Part shown: positions 43,722-56,782 of the stretch, piece after piece | How positions within the stretch are numbered: the stretch's first letter is position 1 | Layout of the letters: the number at the start of each line of letters is the position of its first letter | Assembly: GCA_010015805.1 (NCBI GenBank) | Contig: ML978121.1 | Span: 1,054,001 to 1,118,000 of the forward strand | Length of the DNA stretch: 64,000 nt | Origin: Rhizodiscina lignyota | Lineage: Eukaryota > Ascomycota > Dothideomycetes > Aulographales > Rhizodiscinaceae | Direction: 5' to 3' | Translations under genes and position numbers: made by a program | The notes under the pieces: model-generated | Told to the model about the DNA's origin: nothing | What the model saw: the letters and a program-made list of their open reading frames with translations, nothing else | Databases searched by the model: none

Positions 43722-46700
43722 CTATCGCTCTTTCTCCTTAACTTCCTCCTCCGCTGCCTTCAGCAACGCCGCGTGGCCCTTGCGCACACCGGCCCAGAAC
43801 GACTCCCATGCACGAATCTGCGCATCCTGACCCATGCCGCCAGCATCGCCCTGCGTCTTCTGCGCCGCTCCGTCCTCCCCAGCATCCTTGGCGACAATCC
43901 AGCGTTTGCTCATCATCACTCCGGCCTTGACCACACCCCGCTGCGCCTCGTTTAGCTTCTCAATCTCCTGCTTGACCGCGTTCTCCTTCGGCTTTATGTC
44001 GATGATGGTCTTAAATTGCGCGCAGATGGTCTCGAGACGGGCTTGCGTCTCCTCCGGCGCCAGCGTGATAAGTTTCGACAGCATGAGCAGACACAGCATG
44101 CGGATGTCATGCTCGTCGGCAAGGCCAGCGACCGTACGATCGAAGATGGTAGGGATGATGCTCGTGGCAGCATTGGAGGGGAGATTGTCGAGGAACGAGT
44201 AGAGGGTTTGGTAGGCGGCCTTGCGAATCTCGAGGCCGTCGTCGACGCGGTGCGTGAAGGGACCCATTTTGACCTCGCGCACAAGCTCGGGGCGCACGAC
44301 GGTCTCCTTGACCGCGAGTGGGAGGAGCTGAGTGAGGTGCGGAAGGACAAGATCGGGCTTATTGTGAGATGCAGCATTGAGAGTTGTGAGAGCAAGACGC
44401 AAGTTGTCGAGGTTCGAATCATTAAGCATGGTCGTGAGCATCGGAATGATGATCGGCTTGAGGTATTCGTCGTACGAGGAATCCGAGTCCGCGAGAGTGT
44501 AACGCAGAGCAGAAATAACCATACCACGATAAGAATCTTTTGGATCGTGGAGGAAAGTCTAGAGAGGTTACTATTTTGCACAAGGTCTAGAACGACATGA
44601 CGTACCTGAAGTTGTGGCAGATAGCTCTTTGGATCCACGACTGCCAGCCTGCCTACGCATTCTGCGCCAATGGCCTTGTTATCCTCCTCCTCACTGGCGA
44701 CAATTAGTGTGTCCCACATGTCCTTTGCGTATGGGATAATATCTGACTCGGCCTCAGTATGTTGTAGGATCTCTCGAATCGAGTGCAACGGTAGGTAGGA
44801 TTGCTTCGGATTAGCCTTTGCGGCGCTGAGAATGACTGGGAGGAAATGCTGGACGTTGCCAGCACCAGCACGACCAAGAGCCACCGCCGCCGTAAGAGGG
44901 ACCGTTTCGGACTCGGATGAGAAGTGCTGCATGAACAATTCAGGCTTTAGTGGTGATGATGTCGCCATGCGAAGGCCAGCCTCTCCGAGCACGGAAAGGG
45001 CAAGGCAGCGGCGCTTGTCGTCCTTTGCAGTGTTGAGCTCCTTGATGAAGTCATCCAATTTGACGCCCACGGTCGACGGGCCGGCAACGAGGAGGCTGCC
45101 GATTGCTTTACCAGTGAGATCTGGGTTGCCACCCACACCAAGGTCTTGAAGCAGTGATTTCATAAGAGGGGCACCGACGCCCGCTTGACCAATTGCGGTG
45201 ACGAGGGCAAGTAGTGCATCCAGTGCGTGACCCGTAATCTCCTTCCTCAACAAGCCACAGAAGTTGGAGATGAACTCTTGGTTCACGACACTCTTTGCAT
45301 CAACCCTGACAAAGACCATGAGGATGATCAACGCTGGTCCCAGCATGTGCAAGTCGACCTGCGCGTCCCTGAAGACGGGTAGAATGAGACCCACGAGCTC
45401 CTTGATCGTTGTGCTGTCCAGGTGGCTGCCTGTTGCAGGGTTCGTGCACAGCGTGCGAAGAGCAGACAGGCTAGCACCGCGCAGAGTTCGACTCGCTTTG
45501 CGAAGCTGATGACCTAGTTCAACAGCAGCTTCTTGCACCCAGCTTGACTGAAACTCATCCTTGTTCTTAGCTAGCGCAGCCACAGCCTCGATTGCCCGCA
45601 CAGAAGCAAGTCGTGTAAGCTCATTCTTCAAGCGCTCGAGGATGATATTCAAGCCTTCTTTTCTTGTAGTCTTGGAGAGTAGAGTGTCCGTGCCGCTCGT
45701 CAAGCCTAGAAGCAGACCAAGCGCATTGATAGCTTGTTGTCTGACTTCAAGATCGGCATCGTTTGCAGAGACGCGGTTGACAAGGGCGTCGTAGAGCTGC
45801 TGTATGCTCTCACGGTCAGTACTTGATGGATTAGCATTGCGTGGTGGGCAAATGCTCTTGACAAGTTGCTCAATTGTGGAGATGGCTTCAACAGAGACCT
45901 TGCTGTAGCGATCCTTGGCTGCAGCAATGACAGCTGGTAGAGCCTTTGTCAGATAGGGAGCAAGGGATGCACTCGGATGGAGCTCGACTGCGGCACTGAG
46001 GAACTGAAGGGCTTGAATGCGATAGGTGTTGGCAGATGTAGAGGAAGAGCCACCGGAGAAGCTGCCAGGCTGCGTCTTGGCAGCTTCGACGATTGGATCG
46101 ATGACGGACCCCAGTGAATCTTCCAGGCCGCCTCGTCGAGACTTTACAAGGTCCTTAAGGAGTACTATGGATGCCTGTTTCGTTGGCATTGGAGAACTCT
46201 TGAGGAGGTTTGCGATGCCGCGAACAATATCGGGAGAAAGTTTCGACAAGCTCGCACGTGGACCAGTGGCCGGGGTAGACGAACGCTCTGGCAGAGCAAA
46301 TCCATTGGAAAGATATGCTCCAGATGGATTGTCAAACATGCTGGCGTCGCTGCCTCCGCGGCGTCGCTTTCGGCTGGGAGGACCCATGATCGTGGGCGAG
46401 CTTGGCTGTATCTCCTCGCTGGAATCGTAGACGACGGTGTTGCGGATGAGCAGAGAAAGAGCAGCGAGAACCTCCAATCGAACGCTCTCCTCTCTCTCTT
46501 TGAATCTTGCGATCAATGCAGGAGCAATCTTCTCGTAGAGCGTGCCGTCTTCAAGCAGGTTATTGATGCCGTGACAGCGCGTGGCAATTAGCGCGCTGAA
46601 CACTTTCGCTGCACTTCTTCGAATCTTCCAACTCGCGTCATCCTCGTCGTCAAAGCCGGTCTCTTCCTCAAAATCTTCTCCCTCTAGCTCGTCATCCTCA

Positions 46701-47839
46701 TCCTCGTCAGCATCCATCTCGTCGTCTTCTCCACCGGCCAAATTGGGGTCGTATTTCAGGAATCGTAGGGCCGCATCGATTGACTCGGCAGTGTACATGC
46801 GCATATCTTCGACGCAGCACGCAATGAAGCTCTCCAATGCTGCTAATGCTGCTTCCCGCACCTCGTCTGCTTCAGGATCGCGATCTTCAAGATCAGTAGA
46901 CTGTGCCATTTCGTCCTCTAGCTCGCTCTCGCTCAGTGCGGTAAGCACAAATGGCGCAAGCGTCTTGAGGTACGGACCGAACTTGCGCGGAATGCTTCTT
47001 GCCATACTTCCAAGCATCGTAACGTACAGCTTGCGCTTGTTGTGTGGGAGGTGCGGCTGTTTGAGGATCTCAATGATCTTGCTGACGAATTTCGACAGTA
47101 GGCCATCTGAGAAGTATGTGGAAAGCGCGGACATGGCAATCACGGACTTCTTCTTCAAGACGCTTCCGGCACGGTCACTATCCAATATCTCAAAGATTGT
47201 CTTTTGCAACGCAGATATCTCTACCTCTTGCAGCAGCGGTCCGTAGCAGCGAGCAACCTCGGTCAAGACATCAATCGCATTACTGTCAGTCCCATTCTCC
47301 AAGTCCAGGTCTAGCATGCCTTTAGGCGGCGGAGGAAGATCCTTTCGGCCAGTCGGAATGACAGTGTATCCAACCAGTCGTGGCATCAGAGCACGAGATA
47401 TGGCAGAGTAGGCTTCTCGTGCCCCGCTTGTCGGGGCGATGCCTTGCTGTGGACGTGGCAAGCTGACGACCATGGTTCGTAGTGCTAGTGCTGGGATAGA
47501 GTTATCCACGATATTGCCTGTCTGTAGCTGCGAGACCTTGTCGATCATCGGGCAGAGAATGCTCTCTGGTATTCGATTCACAAATGGACCCAAGCACCTA
47601 ATTGCCATGTTCTGCACGTCACCATGCGTATCATTCATTGTATTAAGGAAGCCATCGATCAACTTTGCCGACGTGCTGTAGTCGCTGGCCAAGATCATTT
47701 CTGATGATATGCTCAGCATGGAAAAGATGTCGTTCAGAGCCATGTAGCGAAAGTCGGAGTCATTGTCATAGAGCTTGGGCACAAGCTGTGCCAGATTATG
47801 GGCGCTTGGATTCGGAGGGATGGTAGACGAGGACGCCAT
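43722..47839 (-). CDS. CAND1: CAND1/TIP120 cullin-associated protein
   Basis: HEAT-repeat solenoid that binds unneddylated cullin-RING scaffolds and exchanges substrate receptors of SCF ubiquitin ligases. Exons 47839-44606 and 44558-43722, joined across a 47-bp intron so that SYLPQLQ continues TFLHDPKDSYRGMVISAL; 1356 aa, close to other fungal CAND1 proteins. N-terminal start MASSSTIPPNPSAHNLAQLV is followed by DNDSDFRYMALNDIFSML. An acidic insert (MDADEDEDDELEGEDFEEET) sits near residue 400, a feature of CAND1. The C-terminal TIP120 domain includes KMGPFTHRVDDGLEIRKAAY, the cullin-contacting region. The divergent neighbour starts 513 bp away. Confidence 0.96.
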
Positions 47840-48352
47840 TTTGGTACGTGTCTTCGTTGCAGGATTTCGACGGTAGGAAAGGGTAGAAGGAGAGGTGCCC
47901 ACGTGAACCCTTATATACCTGCATATAGTGTGTCATTCAGTGTTGTTTTGGTTGTACAAATAGGCAACTGTGGAAGCAGAATCCCAGGTAGTGGTGAGGT
48001 GTAGGTAAGCGACTGACCTGGAATTTCCGGTATATGGTTGGCTGTAGCGAGGAGTGAAAGCTTCAAAAACACGAAGCTTCCACCCTGCAGCCTTCAGGAG
48101 CAAAAGTGACGATGCAGGGAGTTTTGTTCACGTTGTTCATGCTTTGGTGGGGGATGTGGGATGTGGAGCTTGTAGGCTAGAGTAGCCCGGATGCGTGCTA
48201 GCGCCTCTAGGATTGGGAGCTCTTTCCGTCAGTCCTTGAAGTGAGCTGATCAAGAACATCCGAGCTTTTATACTTCGTACATCGCCGTTTCCTCCCAACC
48301 ACCGCCCTTCTTCCGCTCCTGACGGCTCAATTGCATCGATTGCAGCTCCAGG
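47840..48352. other. divergent promoter region, CAND1 / acidic mitochondrial protein
   Basis: 513 bases between divergent starts. No ORF of interest; both promoters lie here. Confidence 0.5.
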
Positions 48353-49258
48353 ATGATTTCTCTCAGATCTGCGGCCCTCCGCCGGCCCCTCGCACAGCAA
48401 TTCTCGAGATCCGCCAGGACAACGCTCCGTGCCGCCGAGCGGCATCCGTGGCAAAGAGCGGGTGCCAGAAGAGGTTATGCGGATGCACATGGCGAGGCTC
48501 AGAAGGCAGGCAGCGATCTGCCATGGTGAGTCTCATTCTCAGTCTCTTCTCGCTATGTGGCGAATCCTTCTCGCAGTGAAGCAGAGTTTAGAGGCCCCGA
48601 ACAGAGGCCGGGACGGCTGGGCTTGCGAAGCGCATTGTAGCGGAATTGTAGCTGACATGGCTTCTTTAGGGCAATTGGTGCGGTAGTGGTTACACTCCCT
48701 TCCTTGATATACCTGGCACCTTGGTCATCTCCGAGCGGCGGCCATCACGATGAGCACGGAGCTCACGGCGAAGCTCATGAGGAGAAGCACGAGGAGGCGC
48801 CTCCAGCCGAAGAGAAGTCGGAGGACAAGCCAGAGGAGGCCGAGAAGTCGGAGGAGAAGTCTGACGAGGCTCCCAAGGACGAAGAGAAGTCCGAGGACAA
48901 GCCAGAAGAAGGCGAGAAGAAGGACGAGTCGGATTCATCTGACAAGCCAGAAGGCGGTGATGCGGCAGAGAAGTCATCCGACGATTCTACCAAATCTGGC
49001 GAGCCGTCAGGTGAGAAGAAGGAAGAGCCATCCGGAAAGTCGGATACTGGAACAAAGACACGTATCGACTCTACTCAGAGCACTCCTCAAGGCGCCGCCA
49101 GCGATGAGGACAAGATCAGCAAGAGTTCTCAGGAAGGCATCAGCAACACACCAACCAAGCACTCCACAGACCAGACAAGCAACCCAGACCAGTCGAAGAA
49201 ACCGGAAGGAGCACCCGATTCGGCGAAACTCCCAGCGCCCGTCAAACCCGAAAGGTAG
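48353..49258 (+). CDS. acidic single-TM protein, probably mitochondrial
   Basis: Exons 48353-48525 and 48670-49258, 144-bp intron with GTGAGT donor; 253 aa. The N-terminus (MISLRSAALRRPLAQQFSRS) is Arg/Ser-rich with no acidic residues for about 28 positions, a typical mitochondrial presequence, and is followed by RRGYADAHGEA. The intron joins DLPW to AIGAVVVTLPSLIYLAPW, one membrane helix. The rest is a disordered tail of Glu/Lys-rich repeats (EEKSEDKPEEAEKSEEKSDE) and then Ser/Lys/Pro-rich sequence. This layout suggests an inner-membrane protein with a charged soluble tail. Function not recognised. Confidence 0.75.
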
Positions 49259-50864
49259 TAAGAGTACTCAACTACCTTTCAATCTCCCTGGTATGGTGTA
49301 CGTATGAATCATGAGGGAGGCGGCTCACTGATACCGCCATAGGAGACTCAATTCCGGTGTAGAGCTCGAGCCGGTGGCATCAAAAGCATCCTTGGCCTAG
49401 ATTTTTGCGCTGGTTTTTGTTTGTACCTCTGAGAAAATGCTCCTTGGGCAACCTTGTACATTTACCTTCTAAATAGCTGCAATACTTAGTTTGGCCACTC
49501 CAGCCTTACAATCTCGTCCAAAGCGACAAGCTTCCATCTTGTCGTCTTCCGTTGTACCGCAACTGCTAGTGTCTCTCGTACTGTGTGACGCCCGACAACT
49601 GATATTATTACCTATTCAGATTTTCCTGGCCCGGGCTCCACGATCTCGTCTGATCTGTTGCCCTTTCCGGTTGTTTTTGCTCCACTGACTCTATATGCTT
49701 GGACCTTGGTATCATCGGAATGCTGTTTCCTCTCCTCCCGCAGGATTTGAGCCTAAAATTCGAGATCACTATCTACAAAGTCCTGACGTCAATCTCTTCT
49801 GCTGCTTTGACCTTCGAGTTCTGTCGTCTTCTCATTCTCCGCCAGATTGATGATTGCTGCATCCTGTGCCGCTGCTCTATTCGCCTTGGATTCCAATCCT
49901 ATGTAACATTGTCACATCTCCTCCGCCCGATTGGGGCTGACGTTTAAGGCTTGTGCTTTATGCTACATCCTGCTCTTCTGCTGCATCGATTATATGGCTT
50001 CAGAATCTCAACATCTATTGCTAGTTCTCGTCCCTCCCCGGCTTTAGAGCCTGTTGTTCAAACTCTCTATCTACTGCCTCCTGGATTCTTCTGGTGCATC
50101 GCGTACAGGCCCTAGAGTCTCTCCTCTTCCGTAGTCATTATTTCTTTTACGGGTCTGTGCCTAGCATCGTAAGTCCTCCATTAAACTGGGCTCCCTCTTC
50201 TTCTGCGTTGTGACGTTAAATGCTTATTCATCCTCTGTTCGTTTGTCCTCCGTTCATTTGATATCATATGCGCAGCCTCTATCAACTGCCAACTTCATGC
50301 CCTCTATCGTGTTAAGCACGGCATTTGGAAGCAGGTAAACCTCTGAAGATGGCAATATTCAGGCGGGAACGGAGTTGTTCTCGAGCATCACGTATCGAGC
50401 AGCTGTCTTTGAAATCACGAGAAACTAGTCGTCATTGCTCCTGCTGGGGGTATCTCGACTATCTGTACATAGAATACAGGTAGGGGCCGCAGAAAAACCC
50501 AAGAAGCCCAAGAAAAAGCCAAAAAACCAAAACCCAACAAGAAATCCAGAATTTGCCATGTGGGTCATTAATCGCCATCACATTATCCTCCGCCGCAAAT
50601 CCACTTTGTATGAAACAGAATGCAAAGGGCCCCTCGGGCCTTCGTCGTGGTGGCGATCGATCATCGTGTATGCATTGCCTGCTGCTTAGGCATTGCATGC
50701 TGCTTTGTATGCCGGAAACCGGCAGAGAGCAAATCCACTTGTGTGAAACAGAACGCAAAGGGCCCATCGTGATGGCGATTGATCGTGAATGCATCGTGTG
50801 CTGCTTGAGCATTGCATGCTACTTGGCATGCCGAGAGAAAGAAAGAAAAAGCCCCGCTTTTGGA
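49259..50864. other. 1.6-kb convergent intergenic region
   Basis: Between the 3' ends of the acidic mitochondrial protein gene and the GPCR gene. The central part (49500-50350) is pyrimidine-rich on the plus strand. An imperfect direct repeat lies near the right end (listed separately). No gene recognised. Confidence 0.5.
50595..50840. repeat. imperfect direct repeat, about 134-bp spacing
   Basis: GCAAATCCACTTTGTATGAAACAGAA at 50595 recurs as a near copy at 50729, each followed by GCAAAGGGCCC, a GATGGCGAT/GGTGGCGAT element and CATTGCATGCTRCTT. The copies differ by small indels and substitutions. Purpose unknown; it may be an old tandem duplication in 3' flanking DNA. Confidence 0.75.
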
Positions 50865-52492
50865 TTATTCGCCGGGCTCGGTGCGCGTGATGTTCACGCT
50901 CGTCTCGACCTTGACTTGGCCGAACGCCGGCGTGCCTGGAGGCAGGTACGGTTCTCTGTCGCTTGGAACGCGTGTCTCGTCGCTGGCGGGGCTCTGGCCA
51001 CGAGCGGGGAAAAACGCAGGGTTCTGGATGGGTGAGACATGGCCAGGAGTGTTGCGGCCGCTGCCAGGGTGTGAGCCGGCGGTGATGGCGGCCTTGGGCT
51101 TCTTCAGCTTGAAGGGAAGTTCGGGATGGAGGCTGGAGATGAGCTCCTTCTCATCGCCCTCGCTGACGCGGTCGAGGTTATCCTTCTGTGGTGCCGGCTT
51201 CTCCTTCTTAGCAGAGCTGCGGCGGCTGACAAAGGGAAATGGTATGGAGGATTCCTTGCGCTCACTCTGGCGTGAGAAGCTGCGGAAATTTGACTCGACT
51301 TCCTTGACGTCCTTGCCGCCAGAAATGGTAGTTGTCGTGCCGGGAGGGGTAGTGTCGCCATCGCCGTCCCAGTCGTAGCTGCGAAGGTTGGTGAGATTAG
51401 TGCAGTCGTCGTCAAAGTACCTATTCCGGCTCCTTTCACTCGCTCTCGATAGGCCTGGGCCAGTACCGTTGGTACCACGATTGTGATATGCAGTGGACTG
51501 ATTCTGGGGCACACGGCGAGAAGCCAGGACATTTCGTGTGAGCGAGTACATGAGCGCGTCCATCCAGCCGCAACTGGTGATAAGACAGCCAGCGATGATC
51601 ATAACAGGATCCGAGGCAGCCTTTCCGTGGTGGGACATGGTCCACATGCGAGACGCGGCCAGTGGGAGCGTGAGAATAACATAGATGGTCGGGTAGATCA
51701 ACATGTACTTCTGCTGACGCTCGAGTGTGCTGGATTGGCCGGAAACAGCTTTGAAAATGCGCAGATGTTTCCGCAGCTTCCATGCAACCGCGCCGTATAG
51801 GAAGACTGTGCCGAACTCGAAGAAGAAGATCCAAACGTAATGGCTCCAGAGGCGGTCATTCTCGAACTCCACGTTGATCCAACACTAAAGAGCGTGTTAG
51901 TCTTTCGGAACTATCCAGGAGTGTTCTTACTCACCCAAGCTGCGGCTTTGGCGTAGCATTTTTTGCCTCGAATGATCGGGGGCAAGGTCGCCATGACCAG
52001 GCAGAAAAACCAGGCCAATAACACGAAAAGGACAAAAAGTCCATAAGTCATTTCCCTGCGCCACCTAACCAAAGAAAGGGAGGTGTGAACCGCAATTAAG
52101 AACACGAACATTCCACTTGCGACATCACCCAAGTGAAGCAGCCAACCTTGCGCCCAACACGCGCCGGTAGGAGCCAGAATTGCGTCCACTGCTTCCCAGT
52201 GGAAGCTGAAGAGGAAGGACAAGGCCTGAAGGAAGTCGGCAACAAGGAGGTTGAAGTATAGGATGTACAGTTGGCGCTGATAAAGACGGTAACCTTTGCG
52301 GTTGCGAGTCACCACCATCTGCCAGATCAGGTAAGAAATCATTGCCGTGGTTGCGAGAACTGAGAGGACAGCGATGAGGCCGAGAGGATACATGCCAATA
52401 TGCAGGTCCCTGTTGAGCTTGAAGACGCTTGCTGGGTAGGGGAAGTAGTGCTCTTCACCCGCTTTGGGGATCGAGCCCACTGGAGGCGCCAT
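50865..52492 (-). CDS. G-protein-coupled receptor, Git3/cAMP-receptor-like
   Basis: Exons 52492-51935 and 51884-50865, 50-bp intron after AAAW; 525 aa. Five hydrophobic helices are readable in exon 1 (starting PLGLIAVLSVLATTAMISYL) and two or more in exon 2 (HYVWIFFFEFGTVFLYGAVA; YMLIYPTIYVILTLPLAASR), consistent with seven TM segments. A paired Cys (GACWAQG in the first extracellular loop, and the intron-split WCWINVE region) could form the conserved disulfide. Loop sequences RRKG-like TRNRKGYRLYQRQLYILYFN match Git3-type receptors, which sense glucose or other nutrients and signal through G-alpha to cAMP/PKA. The C-terminal 200 residues are cytosolic, basic and Ser-rich. The ligand is unknown. 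Confidence 0.85.
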
Positions 52493-55284
52493 TTTTGATA
52501 TCGCACAGAAGATCTCGAGTCGAGGAGTGGTGAGGTCGTTGAGAATGTCACAGAGGAACGCCTGGCAATCAGATGCTGCTCATCGCCCTCCTCCGGCTTC
52601 GTTGTGGTGAAGCATGCGAGGTGGAGGAAGCTGGAGAAGTTGGAAGCGTGTGTTGAATTTTGATATTGGTGGCCTAGCGGAGGAAAATAGTGACGTATCC
52701 CAGGCGGAAAGAGAGAAGTTTACAATCTTGTGTTTGCAAACGTTCTCTCGTGACGTGTTGGCCGTAGTTTGTCGCGTTTGTAAACGCCGTTCAGTGAAGT
52801 CGAAACGCGGGGGCCGTACGGCTAGCCTCGAGGTTTTATTCACCACAAAACACAAATTTTCGGGGCCCGAGCTTCTTTCCCAATGCTGAATGACGAAGAG
52901 TGAGTGTTAGTTGCGCCTAAACTCCTTGGATCCTGGATATATTGCCGAGTCGCGCGCAGGCCGTGCAAACAGTAGGATTAAGAGAGGGAGTGGGACGACG
53001 ATGTGATTTAAGAGAGTGGATAGGGGATGAGCAGATGGGAGAGGTAAGGCAGATAACTAGGTAGGGAAGTCCGGAGGCTTCCAGCCGGAGTAGGCTCAGC
53101 AAAGTCACCGTGCTCGGGGTAAGATATGGGGATATGGTTATTATTTCTCGACCTCCCCTGTCCGCCAGACTTACAAACTGTAGGGGGTGCCTGTTCCTCT
53201 TTCGCGAACATACGTCGGCAAGTGCATGAGCTATCCGGCTTTCTCTAAAAAGAAAGCTATTAGCATAGGCATCTTGACGTCTGTCTCTACCTTCCCGCAG
53301 GATGCCGGCATCGCAGGCCAAACGAACAGCAGAGACTCGAGGTTCACGACAAACCAAGGCCTTGGGCGCTTCAATTGCCGGGGAAAGCCACACAACGAAC
53401 GAAATCTCCTTGGTACTGTGCCGGAGCGTTTCCAGCGAGTGATAGAGGCTGTGAGCCCGCCGATTGCGCGTTGACTGGGCGCATCAGCAGGCGCTTCACG
53501 CAGACGGCGATCAGCAGGTGCTGCGAGTGAAGTGCCTCCCGAGCTCTCCAAAGAGTCAGGTTGCACAGGTATTGCTCCGCTGACGCGCCCGCCGCTGCCG
53601 GGTGTCTCCAAACCGATGGGATCATTTTGCGGGTCATACAGGGCATCCCACGTCCGAGCTGCCGCCATGGCTTTACCTTTGTCGCGTCTGCACGTGGGCC
53701 CTGGACCTCACAGTGGCCGATGCAATGCCCGTGCCAGGTCAGGCTCATCTCGAAACCTGGGATGAGTGCTGTCACGGAGCATGAAAAGGGCGAGGCCTGT
53801 TTGGAAAACGCCCGCCCACGTTGCACGCGACTCAGGAACAGAGGAAAGCCGCCGGCGATTGATACTCGGATCGCATTTTTCTCGAGTCGCACGAGGGTGT
53901 CTATTCTCATCGTCAGGCCAACCGCCAATTTGAGATGGGCCTAACGGAAGGCCGCTTGCTCGCGAATGCTGCGCGTAATGCGTTCGGGATAGTCACACAG
54001 CACCGCGCAGCTCCCTAAGGCATAAGATGACCGTTAATTTGACGCAGCCTGGTAGGCCTGGGATCGCTTGGGACTCGCATTGGCCGCCGACGGGACCACG
54101 GCGAGTTACGATCTTCATTGACGATCAGGAACAGCCTGCGAGGTAGGGGTGCTGCAGACAAAAGCAGCCAGCTTCCGCAAATCCCCTCCCGTAATGGACA
54201 AAGAGCGGATTCGAGGCCGAAAATGACAGGTTGTAGTGTGGCTTCCGCCATCTGACCCCTTCATCGTCGAGCATTTTCGTAGCGCCGTCGCGCTGTGGAG
54301 GTGGAAGAGGCGCCCGCCGTTGCCGCGCATTCAGGCCGATCCCTACTGGGCGACTGCTGCAACGATGCGACTCCTGCTCGATTGATGGATCATAGTCGAT
54401 GTACGTCCGAGTCGTGAAGATAGAGCAGCACGTTTCGCGGACGTAGATCTGTAAGCAAAGAAAGCGCGCCCGATTCACAACCCACAAGGTCAGGCTCCCC
54501 CTGCAGAAGCGAGCAGATTCACAATCATACCACGCGACGTCTAGACTTGCGCTCGTCCGCCGCCTCGCGAGGAGAGACGACAGCTAGCGCGTAGTCCACG
54601 GCGCCGCAAAACGTGGGCCGGGGAAATGTGTCTCGGCGTGGAGCCGCCCGGCGCGCCTCCCCTTTTCCTCCTCTCCTACATTCTGCACATGGAAAGGTTC
54701 CCGTGCACGTGAGCCTATCAGCAAATTATTTGCAGGACTAAGCCCCAGGTTGTGTGGCTGTCAAGCTTTGTGGAGCGATTTAGGGCTCCTTAGGCCGAGA
54801 ACCTGGCAGAGCGCTGGCAAATCACGAAAGGTCGTATTCAGAAATTGCCATTGCGGCTGACAGATTGACCCCTCAATGCACTGAATGCAGAGCATTTGCA
54901 TTGCGCGTGAACAATCATTACTGCTAACAGCCGTTCATCAGAGAATTCTGATGCCTCGGAAATAAACCTAATAACCGGCGGACAGGCTCATGCTGGCATA
55001 AGACTATTTCTCAGCTCAAAAACCCCCCGGTCCAACCATGAAACCCGTGTTGCCCCACCAAAACCGCTGAAAGGGAAAAGCTCCAGATATTACGCCTTGC
55101 AATGCAGAGGGTATTCGGTAGGGCTGTTCTCAAGAACAGCCGGATAGGACAATATCGATAAGCCGCACAAACTCTTTGATATCCTGACTCGAGACCGCAA
55201 AAGAAAAGAAGAAACGTGGCAAGCGAGCCAGCCTCTCTCACCCGCCAGACTTCCCGCTCTTTGCGCCATCCCGCTGGCTGAAAT
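52493..55284. other. 2.8-kb intergenic region, largest in the window
   Basis: Upstream of the GPCR gene and downstream of the aquaporin gene. ORFs up to 185 codons occur on both strands, but composition is non-coding and no motif, intron pattern or RNA gene is seen. A GC-rich block lies at 54530-54660. The left part should be the GPCR promoter. Confidence 0.45.
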
Positions 55285-56782
55285 CTAGAGGCGCCCCATC
55301 ATGCCATCCTCAGCATTAGGGGCATTCTGATATGATCTTCCCGTATGCGAGGGTTGGTTATGAGTGTCCATTTGGACCGCCGTCGGGGGTGCATCGCTGC
55401 TGGAACGACCACGCTTCGTACGCGTATTCAGGGGCGAATCTCCGTTTGCTATCGACCTGCTCGGATCTGCACTGCCATCATAGCCACCATAACCTCGACC
55501 TTGACCTTGGGACCCCGGGCGTAAGCTTGGGTCTTGATATCTTGATCGGGACGGGGAGCTATGTATGCCAGATTGGTCGGCAATGTACTCACTGTTACCC
55601 AGAGCGACATTTGGCCGTCTGACATCGGCTGCCGAAGCGGGCTCTTCATCAGGCTGGAAAACCTCATCTTCCTTGTCGTCAAAGTCTTGGCCAGGATTTG
55701 CAGTCTCATACTCCAATGTTTTGATCAATCGATAGAAGATCACGGAAATCAAACTACCCAATGCAGGTCCGACCCAGTAGATCCAGTGGTAACCATTGAA
55801 TTTGTGATTCACGACGTCCGGTCCGAATGAACGCGCCGGATTGAGCGATCCGCCCGTATAGTACACCCCTGATCATCAAATTAGTGAACACTTCAGTCGG
55901 TTGGAAATGCGACCTGCAGATCTATACGTATAAGGCTGTCTGGGGTACATACCAGCGAGCTCGGCAATGAACAAGGACAGACCGATACCGATGGGAGCGA
56001 GGAAAGTGCCCTTGTGCTTCTCTGCCGCAAGCATAAAGCTTGCTCTTACTCAGCGTCGGGCACAATTGGTCGAAGCGAGTTTCACTTACATGGTGAACAC
56101 AAGCTGCACAGTCAGGAACATTTCGATGAAAAGTCCTCTTGTAACGGATGTACCTCCTCCGAGTGTCGTGCGAACATTGAGAGGTCCGGGAAATAGCGCG
56201 GATACTACTCCAGCAGCGGCCATGGAACCGCATATTTGAGCGGTGAAGACTATCAGTCCACGAAAGTAGCCGACAGCACCTATCATGCACATTCCTAGGG
56301 TGACCTATTCCAGGTAGCCATCAGCAAAGCTTCATTTCGAGGGTTCCCCAGAGATGACCCACGGCCGGATTGAACAATCCTCCACTTATACGGAAGAAGG
56401 CCCAAACATTCACGGCCAGCGAGAAGCCGAAAGCCAAGGCAATGTAGAGCAATACGCTTGGATTCGGAGCTTGAGAGACAGATCCTCCTTGAGTAACTGT
56501 CGCGGCACCGGCATTTGCGACTTGAGTGGCGGCGAATGCGAAGAATAGGAACATGAACGTCCTGACAACTCTGTCAGTACTCGTCGATGATGAGGCATGA
56601 AGAATGGAGCCCGTCAATTACCCAGCAAATTCTCCCGCCCAGGCGATAAAGTGGTTGCGGACTTTATTAGGAAGCCATCCAAAGCCACGGAGACGTCGCT
56701 CATAAGGATGATTGGGGTCACCAGTCTTCGCCCGTACGAAGGGCAAGACCATGAGGTTATCCGAAGGTTTGTTGATGTTCAT
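55285..56782 (-). CDS. aquaporin / MIP-family channel
   Basis: Water or small-solute channel, probably in the plasma membrane. Five exons: 56782-56622, 56561-56363, 56304-56090, 56038-55953, 55868-55285; 414 aa. Both half-helix signatures are read across the splices: GGLFNPAVTLGMCM (first NPA) and GGSLNPARSFGPDV (second NPA). Six helices are interpretable, e.g. TFMFLFFAFAATQVANAGA (TM1) and FLAPIGIGLSLFIAELAG (TM5). A hydrophilic N-terminal stretch of about 50 residues contains GDPNHPYERRLRGFGWLPNK, common in fungal orthodox-like aquaporins. The C-terminal tail of about 130 residues is acidic, then Ser/Gly/Arg-rich. Its start has a good ATG context (ACCATGA). Whether it carries glycerol cannot be told from sequence alone. 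Confidence 0.93.

Noticed and set aside
53231-53928. Overlapping minus-strand ORFs of 145 and 185 codons
   Set aside because: Neither has a recognisable motif, signal peptide or splice continuation; composition is that of GC-balanced intergenic DNA.
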